A DNA stretch of 11,047 bases, from positions 1 to 11,047 of the forward strand of contig CANPZJ010000023.1 in assembly GCA_947588795.1 (NCBI GenBank), read 5' to 3'. Numbering within the stretch: the first letter of the stretch is position 1; each line of letters starts with the position of its first letter. Below, piece after piece: positions 1 to 5,991 of the stretch. A model generated the notes under the pieces. It was not told the origin of the DNA, searched no databases, and saw nothing but the letters and a program-made list of their open reading frames with translations. A program made the position numbers and the translations under genes. The stretch is from an uncultured Bacilli bacterium. Its GTDB lineage: Bacteria; Bacillota_I; Bacilli_A; RF39; UBA660.

Positions 1-491
1 AAGATTATTGTGATTATTTAAGAAAATTTGATAGTAAGGTACCTTATAATTTTAAAGATAAAGAATTACGACCTTTTGTAGGTGTACTATTTAAAGTTAA
101 TAAATGTATGTATTTTGCACCGCTTTCAAGTCCTAAGCCTAAACATTTAAAACTAAAAACAAAATTAGACTTATTAAAAATAGATAATGGTAAACTTGGA
201 GTTATTAATTTTAATAATATGCTACCAGTTACTAAAAATAATATAATTGAAATAGAATTGAATACCAAGGGTAAAAATAAAAAAGAGAAAATGTATTTGT
301 CATTATTAAAAAAGCAATTATTTTGGCTAAATCGTAATGATGAAAGGCTATTTGGAAGAGCTAAGACTTTATATACAAAATATTTAAATAACACTTTAGC
401 TAAAACTATCCGTGATAGATGTTGTGATTTTAAATTGCTAGAAAAGAAATGTGAAATATATAATAAAAACAAATCCCAAGTTAAAATTTAG
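1..491 (+). CDS. ToxN/AbiQ-family type III toxin endoribonuclease (5' end cut by window edge)
   Basis: The open frame runs from the window edge to a TAG at 489-491, giving 162 visible residues. The ATG at 108 is an internal methionine, because the conserved part of the family lies upstream of it. Visible are YLRKFDSKVPYN, then RPFVGVLFKVN, then YFAPLSSPKPKH, then GVINFNNMLPV. This is the order and wording typical of ToxN/AbiQ toxins, which are usually about 165-175 residues, so about ten N-terminal residues are missing. Family knowledge: these are sequence-specific endoribonucleases that cleave cellular and phage RNA. They are held inactive by a small repeated antitoxin RNA encoded just upstream, and they cause abortive infection. 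The SSPK segment lies where the catalytic Ser/Lys of ToxN sits. I see no frameshift or stop, so the toxin looks intact apart from the cut. The antitoxin repeats and promoter are outside the window. Confidence 0.88.
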   Translation, partial: DYCDYLRKFDSKVPYNFKDKELRPFVGVLFKVNKCMYFAPLSSPKPKHLKLKTKLDLLKIDNGKLGVINFNNMLPVTKNNIIEIELNTKGKNKKEKMYLSLLKKQLFWLNRNDERLFGRAKTLYTKYLNNTLAKTIRDRCCDFKLLEKKCEIYNKNKSQVKI

Positions 492-502
492 GATTTGTTT
501 TT
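465..502. terminator. Bidirectional intrinsic terminator shared by toxN-like and SDR genes
   Basis: A perfect 12-bp inverted repeat, AAAAACAAATCC at 465-476 and GGATTTGTTTTT at 491-502, encloses a 14-nt loop. On the plus strand the stem merges into a run of six T (498-503). On the minus strand the left arm gives five U. The hairpin covers the last codons of the toxin gene and lies across the stop codon of the converging SDR gene, so it probably ends both transcripts. Confidence 0.75.
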
Positions 503-1243
503 TCTTGTTTGGATGTGATATGCAAATATTAATTGTAATCTATAAGGGATAAATCTTATACCAAAAATAGCAAGTTTCATTTTTATTGTGGGAATAATAA
601 TCATTTTACCTTTAAACATTTTATCTATTGCATACTTTGCTACATATTCACTAGAAGCTCCTTTAACATTAAATTTACCATGAGCTACTTTATTAAACTC
701 GGTATTAACTGGTCCAGGACATAAAGCACATATTTTAACATTACTTTTTTTAACTCTTAATTCTTCATTAATTGCCATTGTTAATTTTAATAAATAATTT
801 TTGGTGGCATAATAAGTGTTTAAATGAGGTCCAGCCATAAAACCAGCACTAGATGCCGCATTTAAAATATAACCTTTATCTTTCTTAATAAAATCTTTTA
901 AAAACAATTTAGTTAAAATATGGGGTGCTTTAACATTAATATTAATCATTTTAAGTTCAGTATCTAAATCTGTTTCATTAAAATCACCAAATAAACCAAA
1001 GCCGGCATTATTAATTAAAATATCGATATCATCATTTTTAACATTATCATATAATTTATAAACATTTTTTTCTACTGCTAAATCAAGAGCAATAATTTTT
1101 ACATTTACTTTTAATTCTTTTTGTAATTTTTCAAGCATATCTTTTCTTCTAGCAACTAAAATTAAATCAATATTTTTTTGAGCTAGGTATCTAGCCATAT
1201 CTCTTCCTATACCAGAAGATGCTCCAGTTATCAGCGCTTTCAT
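488..1243 (-). CDS. Short-chain dehydrogenase/reductase (SDR family, DltE/YqjQ-like)
   Basis: This 251-residue protein is a complete classical SDR, an NAD(P)-dependent oxidoreductase with a Rossmann fold. The cofactor loop TGASSGIG is at residues 6-13, NNAG at 78-81, the catalytic Ser near 131 (NAASSAG), Tyr144 and Lys148 in YYATK, and CPGPVNTEF at 175-183. The ARR at 31-33 after the second beta strand suggests NADP(H) preference, which is inference. No signal peptide is visible, so it should be cytosolic; the C-terminal 40 residues are hydrophobic and basic and could touch the membrane. The substrate cannot be told from sequence. The start ATG overlaps the uvrB stop as ATGA, with AAAGGAGA upstream inside uvrB, so the two are translationally coupled in one operon. 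The functional link to uvrB is unclear. Confidence 0.9.
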   Translation of the reverse strand: MKALITGASSGIGRDMARYLAQKNIDLILVARRKDMLEKLQKELKVNVKIIALDLAVEKNVYKLYDNVKNDDIDILINNAGFGLFGDFNETDLDTELKMININVKAPHILTKLFLKDFIKKDKGYILNAASSAGFMAGPHLNTYYATKNYLLKLTMAINEELRVKKSNVKICALCPGPVNTEFNKVAHGKFNVKGASSEYVAKYAIDKMFKGKMIIIPTIKMKLAIFGIRFIPYRLQLIFAYHIQTRKNKS

Positions 1244-3195
1244 AATTTATTTTCTCCTTTTAATTCAAATAAGATATCTCTTAACTCCATTGCTCTTTCA
1301 AAATCAAGATTACGAGCAGCTTCTTTCATTTCTTCTTCTAATTTTTCAATCATATTAATTGCTTCTTTTTTACCTAATTTTTGTTTCTTATCTTTAGTTA
1401 CAATTTGATTTGAAATAACTTCTTTTATTTCTTTACTAATTGTTTTTGGAATAATCCCATGTTCTTTATTATATGCTTCTTGAATTTCTCTTCTTCTTTT
1501 AGTTTCATCAATAGCAATTTTCATTGCTTCACTTATCATATCAGCATACATTATAACTTTACCATGTTCGTTTCTTGCACATCTACCAATAGTTTGAATT
1601 AAAGATCGATCACTTCGTAAGAAACCTTGTTTATCAGCATCTAAAATACAAATTAAACTTACCTCTGGGATGTCTATACCTTCTCTTAAAAGATTAATAC
1701 CTACGACTACATCATAAATACCACATCTTAAATCGTGAATTATTTTAAGTCTTTCTAAAGTTTTAATTTCATTGTGAAGATAGGCTACTTTAATATTCAT
1801 TTCTTTTAAATAATTAGTTAACTCTTCACTCATACGAATAGTTAGAGTAGTAATTAAAACTCTTTCATTTAATTTAATTCGTTTATTAATTTCTCCAATT
1901 ATATCATCAATTTGACCTTCGGTTTTTCTAACCTCAATAATTGGATCTAAAAGTCCAGTTGGTCTAATAATTTGTTCGACAACTTTATTGTCAGCTTTTT
2001 CTAGTTCATAATCACCTGGAGTAGCAGAAACATAAATAGCATTTTTAATTTTACTTTCAAATTCGTTAAATTTAAGTGGTCTATTATCAAGAGCACTTGG
2101 AAGTCTAAAGCCATAATCTACTAAAGTTTGTTTACGCATTCTATCGCCATTATACATACCTCTTACTTGCGGAAGAGTTACGTGTGATTCATCTACTACA
2201 AGTAAAAAATCATCAGGCATATAATCAATTAAGCAAGGTGGAATTGAGCCTTCTTCTCTTAATGCAAGGTGTCTTGCATAGTTTTCAACACCATTACAAT
2301 ATCCTGTTTCTTTAAGCATTTCGACATCATAATTAACTCTTTCTTTAATTCTTTGTTCTTCAATAAATTTATTATTATCGTGAAAATATTTAACTCGCTC
2401 TTGGCATTCGGCTTCAATTCTTTTGATAGCTTCTTCCATTTTTTCCGGACTAGTTACAAAGTGTGATGCTGGTGATATGGCAATTGTTTTTTTAGCTTCT
2501 TTGATTGCACCGGTTAGTGGATCAAATACAGTTAAGGCCTCAACTAAATCACCATCAAGTTCAATTCTAATACCAGATTCTTTTTCATTTACGGGTACTA
2601 TATCAATTGAGTTTCCTCTTACTCTAAAAGTACCACGATGGAAATCTAAATCACTGCGTTCGTAAGTCATATCAACTAATTTATCAATAATTTTATTTCT
2701 TGAAATGGTATCACCAATAGTAAGTACTAGCATACTTTTTTCGTATTCTTCTTTTTCCCCAATACCATAAATACAAGAAACAGACGCTACAACAATAACA
2801 TCACGATAATTTATTAATGCTGATGTTGCTCCGTGTCTAAGTTCATCTATTTCATCATTTATTGAAGCATCTTTTTCAATATAAGTATCGCTTGATGGTA
2901 CATATGCTTCGGGTTGGTAATAATCATAATATGAAACAAAGTATTCTACATGGTTTTCTGGAAACAACTCTTTAAACTCACTATAAAGTTGACCTGCTAA
3001 AGTTTTATTGTGAGCAAGTACTAGAGTAGGCTTATTAACCTCTTTAATTACATTGGCAATCGTAAAAGTTTTGCCTGTGCCTGTTGCACCCAGTAAAACT
3101 TGATGTTTTTTGCCTTCGTTGATACCATCAACTAACTCTTTAATGGCTTCAGGTTGGTCGCCACTAGGTTTATATTTTGATACTAATTTAAACAT
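1240..3195 (-). CDS. uvrB: Excinuclease ABC subunit B (UvrB)
   Basis: UvrB is the damage-verifying helicase-like subunit of nucleotide excision repair. It is loaded on DNA by UvrA and recruits UvrC. The 651-residue protein has the usual length. Walker A GATGTGKT is at 36-43. The tyrosine-rich damage-probing beta-hairpin YYDYYQPEAYVPSSD is at about 89-103, followed by Walker B/DESH at 335-338. The helicase C-terminal motifs LLREGIDIPE (502-511) and the QTIGRCARN stretch (534-542) follow, and a C-terminal UVR motif lies at about 615-647 for UvrC/UvrA contact. I chose the ATG at 3195 rather than a GTG three codons upstream. The AAGGTG at 3202-3207 overlaps that GTG and sits 6 nt before the ATG, and MFKLVSKYKPSGDQP is the usual N-terminus. 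No LexA-type box is apparent upstream. It is first in the operon with the SDR gene. Confidence 0.97.
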   Translation of the reverse strand: MFKLVSKYKPSGDQPEAIKELVDGINEGKKHQVLLGATGTGKTFTIANVIKEVNKPTLVLAHNKTLAGQLYSEFKELFPENHVEYFVSYYDYYQPEAYVPSSDTYIEKDASINDEIDELRHGATSALINYRDVIVVASVSCIYGIGEKEEYEKSMLVLTIGDTISRNKIIDKLVDMTYERSDLDFHRGTFRVRGNSIDIVPVNEKESGIRIELDGDLVEALTVFDPLTGAIKEAKKTIAISPASHFVTSPEKMEEAIKRIEAECQERVKYFHDNNKFIEEQRIKERVNYDVEMLKETGYCNGVENYARHLALREEGSIPPCLIDYMPDDFLLVVDESHVTLPQVRGMYNGDRMRKQTLVDYGFRLPSALDNRPLKFNEFESKIKNAIYVSATPGDYELEKADNKVVEQIIRPTGLLDPIIEVRKTEGQIDDIIGEINKRIKLNERVLITTLTIRMSEELTNYLKEMNIKVAYLHNEIKTLERLKIIHDLRCGIYDVVVGINLLREGIDIPEVSLICILDADKQGFLRSDRSLIQTIGRCARNEHGKVIMYADMISEAMKIAIDETKRRREIQEAYNKEHGIIPKTISKEIKEVISNQIVTKDKKQKLGKKEAINMIEKLEEEMKEAARNLDFERAMELRDILFELKGENKL

Positions 3196-3219
3196 ACATA
3201 TCACCTTAATTTCTCATTT

Positions 3220-3248
3220 ATTTTAGCATTTAAATACTTATAAGACAA
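3220..3248 (-). promoter_or_regulatory. Predicted sigma-A promoter of uvrB operon
   Basis: On the minus strand, TTGTCT (3248-3243), a 17-nt spacer and TAAAAT (3225-3220) lie about 25 nt upstream of the uvrB start. Spacing is ideal and both hexamers are close to consensus. Confidence 0.6.
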
Positions 3249-3323
3249 CAATTTATTCACACATATTAATATTATGGCGATTTATAATTAATAAATTGCA
3301 AAATTTAGAAATTTAGAAAAAAA

Positions 3324-3352
3324 TTTACTATAGCAAATAGTTAGTTTATAAT
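3324..3352 (+). promoter_or_regulatory. Predicted sigma-A promoter of GNAT gene
   Basis: TTTACT at 3324-3329, a 17-nt spacer and a perfect TATAAT at 3347-3352. Transcription would start near 3359, which puts the upstream in-frame ATG at 3357 at or before the RNA 5' end. This favours the ATG at 3369 as the real start, with a leader of only about 10 nt. Confidence 0.7.
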
Positions 3353-3368
3353 AAAGATGGTGGTAATT

Positions 3369-3863
3369 ATGGAATATCAAGTTGTTTTTGAATCTGAAAA
3401 TATATTATTTGTTAAATTAAATGAAAAATTAATTGATGATTATTTAGTTATGGTTAATGATCCTGAAGTGGCTAGTAAAATTAGTCACAAAGTTCATACT
3501 TATACATATGAAGAAGAATTAGATTGGTTAAATTTAAAATTGCAAGAAAAAGCTTTATGTTATTCTATGATAGAGAAACAAACTGGAGATTTTATCGGAA
3601 ATATTGAAATTATGAAAATAGATAATAATATAGGTGAGTTAGGAATTACAATTACTCCTAAAAAGCAAAACTTGTACTATGGAACGGAATCTATAAAAGC
3701 ATTGTTAAAATATGCTTTTGACAAATTACATTTAAATGGAATGAAATTGGATGTTTTTAGAACTAATTTAAGAGCCATTCATTGTTATGAAAAAGTTGGT
3801 TTTATAGTAGATGGAAAAGGAAAGACAAATGAAGATATTCATATGGTAATATATAAGAAATAA
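3369..3863 (+). CDS. GNAT family N-acetyltransferase (RimJ/RimL-like)
   Basis: This is a 164-residue GNAT-fold protein that would transfer acetyl from acetyl-CoA to an amine on a protein, small molecule or antibiotic. The acetyl-CoA loop region is at about residues 97-107 (PKKQNLYYGTES), and the C-terminal signature N133..A136...Y140EKVGF145 is typical of RimJ/RimL/SpeG-like enzymes. In the usual Q-G-x-G-x-G/A loop the first glycines are replaced by N and Y, leaving only the last G. This is a noticeable departure that could weaken or alter cofactor binding. An ATG four codons upstream is in frame, but it lies where transcription should begin, and GGTGG at 3359-3363 precedes the chosen ATG. 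No signal peptide. The substrate cannot be inferred. It is divergent from uvrB and probably monocistronic or followed by the kinase gene. Confidence 0.8.
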   Translation: MEYQVVFESENILFVKLNEKLIDDYLVMVNDPEVASKISHKVHTYTYEEELDWLNLKLQEKALCYSMIEKQTGDFIGNIEIMKIDNNIGELGITITPKKQNLYYGTESIKALLKYAFDKLHLNGMKLDVFRTNLRAIHCYEKVGFIVDGKGKTNEDIHMVIYKK

Positions 3864-3874
3864 TAAAATATTTA

Positions 3875-3903
3875 TTTACAATGTTTAAAAAATACTATAA
3901 TAT
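3875..3903 (+). promoter_or_regulatory. Predicted promoter of TMK-like kinase gene
   Basis: TTTACA at 3875-3880, a 17-nt spacer and TAATAT at 3898-3903. An overlapping TATAAT at 3896-3901 would give a 15-nt spacer. It lies in the gap between the GNAT stop and the kinase start, so the kinase has its own promoter. Confidence 0.6.
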
Positions 3904-3935
3904 ATTAAATATTTTTAGAAATGAAGGCAATTAAA

Positions 3936-4523
3936 ATGCAAAATAAACCAAAAATAATTGTTTTTTCGGAAATAGATGGTTCAGGAAAAAGCACTCAATT
4001 AAAATTACTTTATAATGAACTTATCACTAACTATAGAGTTTTTATATCTAAAATAGAATATATGCCTCTTAATGATATGAATAAAAGTCTTATTAGAAAT
4101 TTATTAATAGAATTTAAAAGTGGAATAGAAATATTAAAACAAACAATAGAAATACATCCTAAAGATAATAAATTTGATTATATTTTATGTGATCGTTATT
4201 TAATGTGTTATTTAGCTTATGCTTATATGTATGGAATAGAATCTATAGAATTAATAAGAAAAATGTTGTTTTTTATTAAAAATCCAGATTTAACTTTATA
4301 TTTTGATGTTGATGTTGATTTAGCCTTAAGTAGAATAAAAGAAAGAAATTCTGAAATAAATAAGCACGAAAATTATGAATCGTTAATGCATGCTAAAAAA
4401 GGTTATGAAAAATTATTCAATTCTTTTGGTAACTTAGAAATTATTGATGCAAATAAAAGTGTTGGTGAAATTAATAACAATGTTAAAGATACTTTAATTA
4501 AGAGAAAATTAATTACTCGTTAA
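3936..4523 (+). CDS. Thymidylate kinase-like P-loop nucleotide kinase
   Basis: This 195-residue protein has the layout of dTMP kinase. There is an N-terminal beta strand plus P-loop (SEIDGSGKST, about residues 11-20). A DRY motif (CDRYL, about 85-89) matches the DR[FYH] nucleoside-monophosphate site of TMK. A LID-like arginine stretch follows (SRIKER, about 132-137). Family role: phosphorylation of dTMP or a related nucleoside monophosphate with ATP. The first glycine of the Walker A pattern GxxxxGKS is Glu here (EIDGSGKS), where TMKs have EGxDGxGKS, so it may be a diverged paralogue rather than the housekeeping Tmk. I chose the ATG at 3936 because AAGG (3924-3927) lies 8 nt upstream; an ATG at 3921 has no ribosome-binding site. 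Cytosolic. It could act on an unusual nucleotide, perhaps together with the HD/kinase fusion downstream; that is inference. Confidence 0.75.
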   Translation: MQNKPKIIVFSEIDGSGKSTQLKLLYNELITNYRVFISKIEYMPLNDMNKSLIRNLLIEFKSGIEILKQTIEIHPKDNKFDYILCDRYLMCYLAYAYMYGIESIELIRKMLFFIKNPDLTLYFDVDVDLALSRIKERNSEINKHENYESLMHAKKGYEKLFNSFGNLEIIDANKSVGEINNNVKDTLIKRKLITR

Positions 4524-4596
4524 TATAATTAAAAGTAAATAATGATAATAAGTTTTAAGAACTAAAATTATTTTTTTATTTATTTTAGAATTTTAT

Positions 4597-4620
4597 AAAA
4601 AATCATCTCAAATTGAGATG
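4597..4620 (-). terminator. Intrinsic terminator of tRNA-Gly
   Basis: On the minus strand, the palindrome CATCTC-AATTT-GAGATG (4620-4604) is followed by ATTTTTT (4603-4597). It begins 12 nt after the tRNA CCA and is a textbook Rho-independent terminator. Confidence 0.8.
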
Positions 4621-4632
4621 AAATATATTTTT

Positions 4633-4706
4633 TGGAGCAGATAGCGGGAATCGAACCCGTAACTTAAGCTTGGGAAGCTCATATTTTACCATTAAACTAT
4701 ATCTGC
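4633..4706 (-). tRNA. tRNA-Gly (anticodon CCC), CCA encoded
   Basis: Read on the minus strand, the 74-nt sequence folds as a cloverleaf. The 7-bp acceptor is GCAGATA/TATCTGC. The D stem is GTTT/AAAT with loop AATGGTA. The anticodon stem is TGAGC/GCTTA with loop TTCCCAA, so U33 is followed by anticodon CCC, which reads GGG glycine codons. A 4-nt variable region follows, then the T arm CGGG-TTCGATT-CCCG, discriminator U and templated CCA. The base pair 49-65 is an A-C mismatch, leaving a 4-bp T stem. The isotype follows from the CCC anticodon and the general resemblance to bacterial tRNA-Gly. It is a single-gene unit with its own -10 box and terminator. Confidence 0.93.
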
Positions 4707-4716
4707 ATCTAAATTA

Positions 4717-4722
4717 ATTATA
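4717..4722 (-). promoter_or_regulatory. -10 box of tRNA-Gly promoter
   Basis: A perfect TATAAT on the minus strand (4722-4717) lies 10 nt before the mature tRNA 5' end. The -35 region is poor (TTTATA-like at about 16 nt), so only the -10 is firm. Confidence 0.55.
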
Positions 4723-4754
4723 CTACAATATATAGAAATATAAATATTTAAACA

Positions 4755-4783
4755 TTGTAATAGTTTAAAAGTTATGTTAAAGT
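4755..4783 (+). promoter_or_regulatory. Predicted promoter of M3-like peptidase gene
   Basis: TTGTAA at 4755-4760, a 17-nt spacer and TAAAGT at 4778-4783. The ribosome-binding site AAGGTGA (4792-4798) and ATG (4805) follow. It is divergent from the tRNA promoter about 35 nt away. Confidence 0.5.
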
Positions 4784-4804
4784 ATTTAACCAAGGTGAAT
4801 TATT

Positions 4805-5887
4805 ATGCCTAAATACATTTGGACAAATAAAGATTTTAAAAGATGTTTAAGAAGTTTGTATGAAGCCAAAAGTAGAGAAACTAACCCTAAATTAATAAAA
4901 CTAATTGATGCTGATATTTCTTTACTTAAAGAAAGTTCTAATTTTGATTTTGATATACATAATCCTCAAAATGATTATTTAAAAATGTATCGTATAGGTA
5001 AAAAATATTTATATCAGTTTTTTTATCTTTGGCCTGATTTAGAAAAATTTTACAATATATCAAATGGTATTTTTATTTACCCAAATAAACAACTTAGTTT
5101 AATTAATTTTACAAAAGATGATTTAACTACTTTAACTCATGATTTTTATAAATCTCTTGGTGGTAATTTATATCATACTTTTATGAAACACTTTAAAGAA
5201 AAAGATAATCATTTAAGTTTTCAAAAATATAAAGCAAGCAATAATCCAAGAGCTTTAACTATTCCATTAATGTATTTAGATGAATATTTTATCAAAATAT
5301 ATCAAAGTAAAACTATTAATGATTTATTAGATATAGTTCATGAATATGGTCATGTTATAGCTATAAGTAATAATTATAAATATAATATTGATAATTATTG
5401 GAGTGAAATAATACCTGTTTTAATGGAATTTTTGATATTAGATTTTTATTATGATTTAACTAAAGATAAAAATATTTATTTATATTCTATAGGTACTCAT
5501 AATATTATAGTTGATCAAAGTTGTAGTATTGTAGATTTAATTGATATTCTGAATACAGAAAAAGAAAAATTTAAAAACGAATTTGAATTAAGAAAAACAG
5601 TAAAAGAATTAGGAATAAGTGAAGAAAATTTGGATTTATGTATCAAAGATATAAATAATGAAACTTATTATTATTTACCGGCTTATATGATGGCTTTAGA
5701 ACTTTATAAATCTTATCAAAATGATCCAGATAAAACTTTATATATAATAGATAAAATGTTAAAATTTGATTTAGTTAATTTAAAAGAAGATCACGAAAAA
5801 TTAGTTTCCTTAGGAATTAACGCTAATGCGAGTTTAAAAGAATATGAAGAAGAATTAAAACAAAAAGAATTGACTTTAAGACGTTAA
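4805..5887 (+). CDS. Small M3-like (gluzincin) zinc metallopeptidase
   Basis: In this 360-residue protein the zinc-binding helix HEYGH is at residues 179-183, within DIVHEYGHVIA. A YWSEIIPVLMEF segment at 199-210 follows, in which Glu201 fits the third zinc ligand of M3 peptidases (the E of their DFVExPSQ motif, with a shorter loop here). The catalytic base would be Glu180. The all-helical composition and the sequence around the site suggest the M3 oligopeptidase/PepF superfamily. The protein is much shorter than normal PepF (about 600 residues), as if reduced to the catalytic half. The HxxxH extension usual in M3 is absent (H183 VIAIS). No signal peptide or transmembrane segment, so a cytosolic peptidase acting on short peptides is most likely. 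AAGGTGA lies 6 nt before the ATG. It has its own promoter and a strong terminator. It could belong to a neighbouring gluzincin family. Confidence 0.7.
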   Translation: MPKYIWTNKDFKRCLRSLYEAKSRETNPKLIKLIDADISLLKESSNFDFDIHNPQNDYLKMYRIGKKYLYQFFYLWPDLEKFYNISNGIFIYPNKQLSLINFTKDDLTTLTHDFYKSLGGNLYHTFMKHFKEKDNHLSFQKYKASNNPRALTIPLMYLDEYFIKIYQSKTINDLLDIVHEYGHVIAISNNYKYNIDNYWSEIIPVLMEFLILDFYYDLTKDKNIYLYSIGTHNIIVDQSCSIVDLIDILNTEKEKFKNEFELRKTVKELGISEENLDLCIKDINNETYYYLPAYMMALELYKSYQNDPDKTLYIIDKMLKFDLVNLKEDHEKLVSLGINANASLKEYEEELKQKELTLRR

Positions 5888-5896
5888 TTCTTTTTT
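5862..5896 (+). terminator. Intrinsic terminator overlapping the peptidase stop codon
   Basis: Arms AAAAAGAATTGAC (5862-5874) and GTTAATTCTTTTT (5883-5895) pair over 13 bp with one G-U, around an 8-nt loop. The run of T at 5891-5896 completes it. The stop codon TAA (5885-5887) is inside the right arm. Confidence 0.8.
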
Positions 5897-5914
5897 AAAA
5901 TATATTTATTCCTC

Positions 5915-5942
5915 TTGGAAAAGGAAAAAATTATGGTACAAT
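5915..5942 (+). promoter_or_regulatory. Predicted promoter of HD-HD-kinase gene
   Basis: TTGGAA at 5915-5920, a 16-nt spacer and TACAAT at 5937-5942. The leader of about 43 nt ends in a strong ribosome-binding region AGGGGGAAGG just before the ATG at 5992. Because the preceding gene is closed by a strong terminator, this gene should be transcribed from here. Confidence 0.55.
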
Positions 5943-5991
5943 TTATATGAGAGCAGATAGAATTGAACTTTAATTTAGGGGGAAGGCAATA

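Noticed and set aside
44..472. Minus-strand 142-codon frame
   Set aside because: It is the antisense shadow of the ToxN-like gene, with no ribosome-binding site.
1228..1243. Mycoplasma genetic code (TGA = Trp)
   Set aside because: Readthrough of the uvrB TGA would add only four codons, so it is not excluded there, but every tryptophan in the window is TGG, which argues for the standard code.
2269..2665. Two plus-strand frames inside uvrB
   Set aside because: Both are antisense to a fully conserved UvrB and have no start signals.
1240..3204. GTG at 3204 as uvrB start
   Set aside because: It overlaps the AAGGTG ribosome-binding site, and UvrB proteins normally begin at the MFKLVSKY methionine.
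3193..3250. LexA/SOS box at uvrB
   Set aside because: No GAAC-N4-GTTC-type sequence is present between the promoter and the start.
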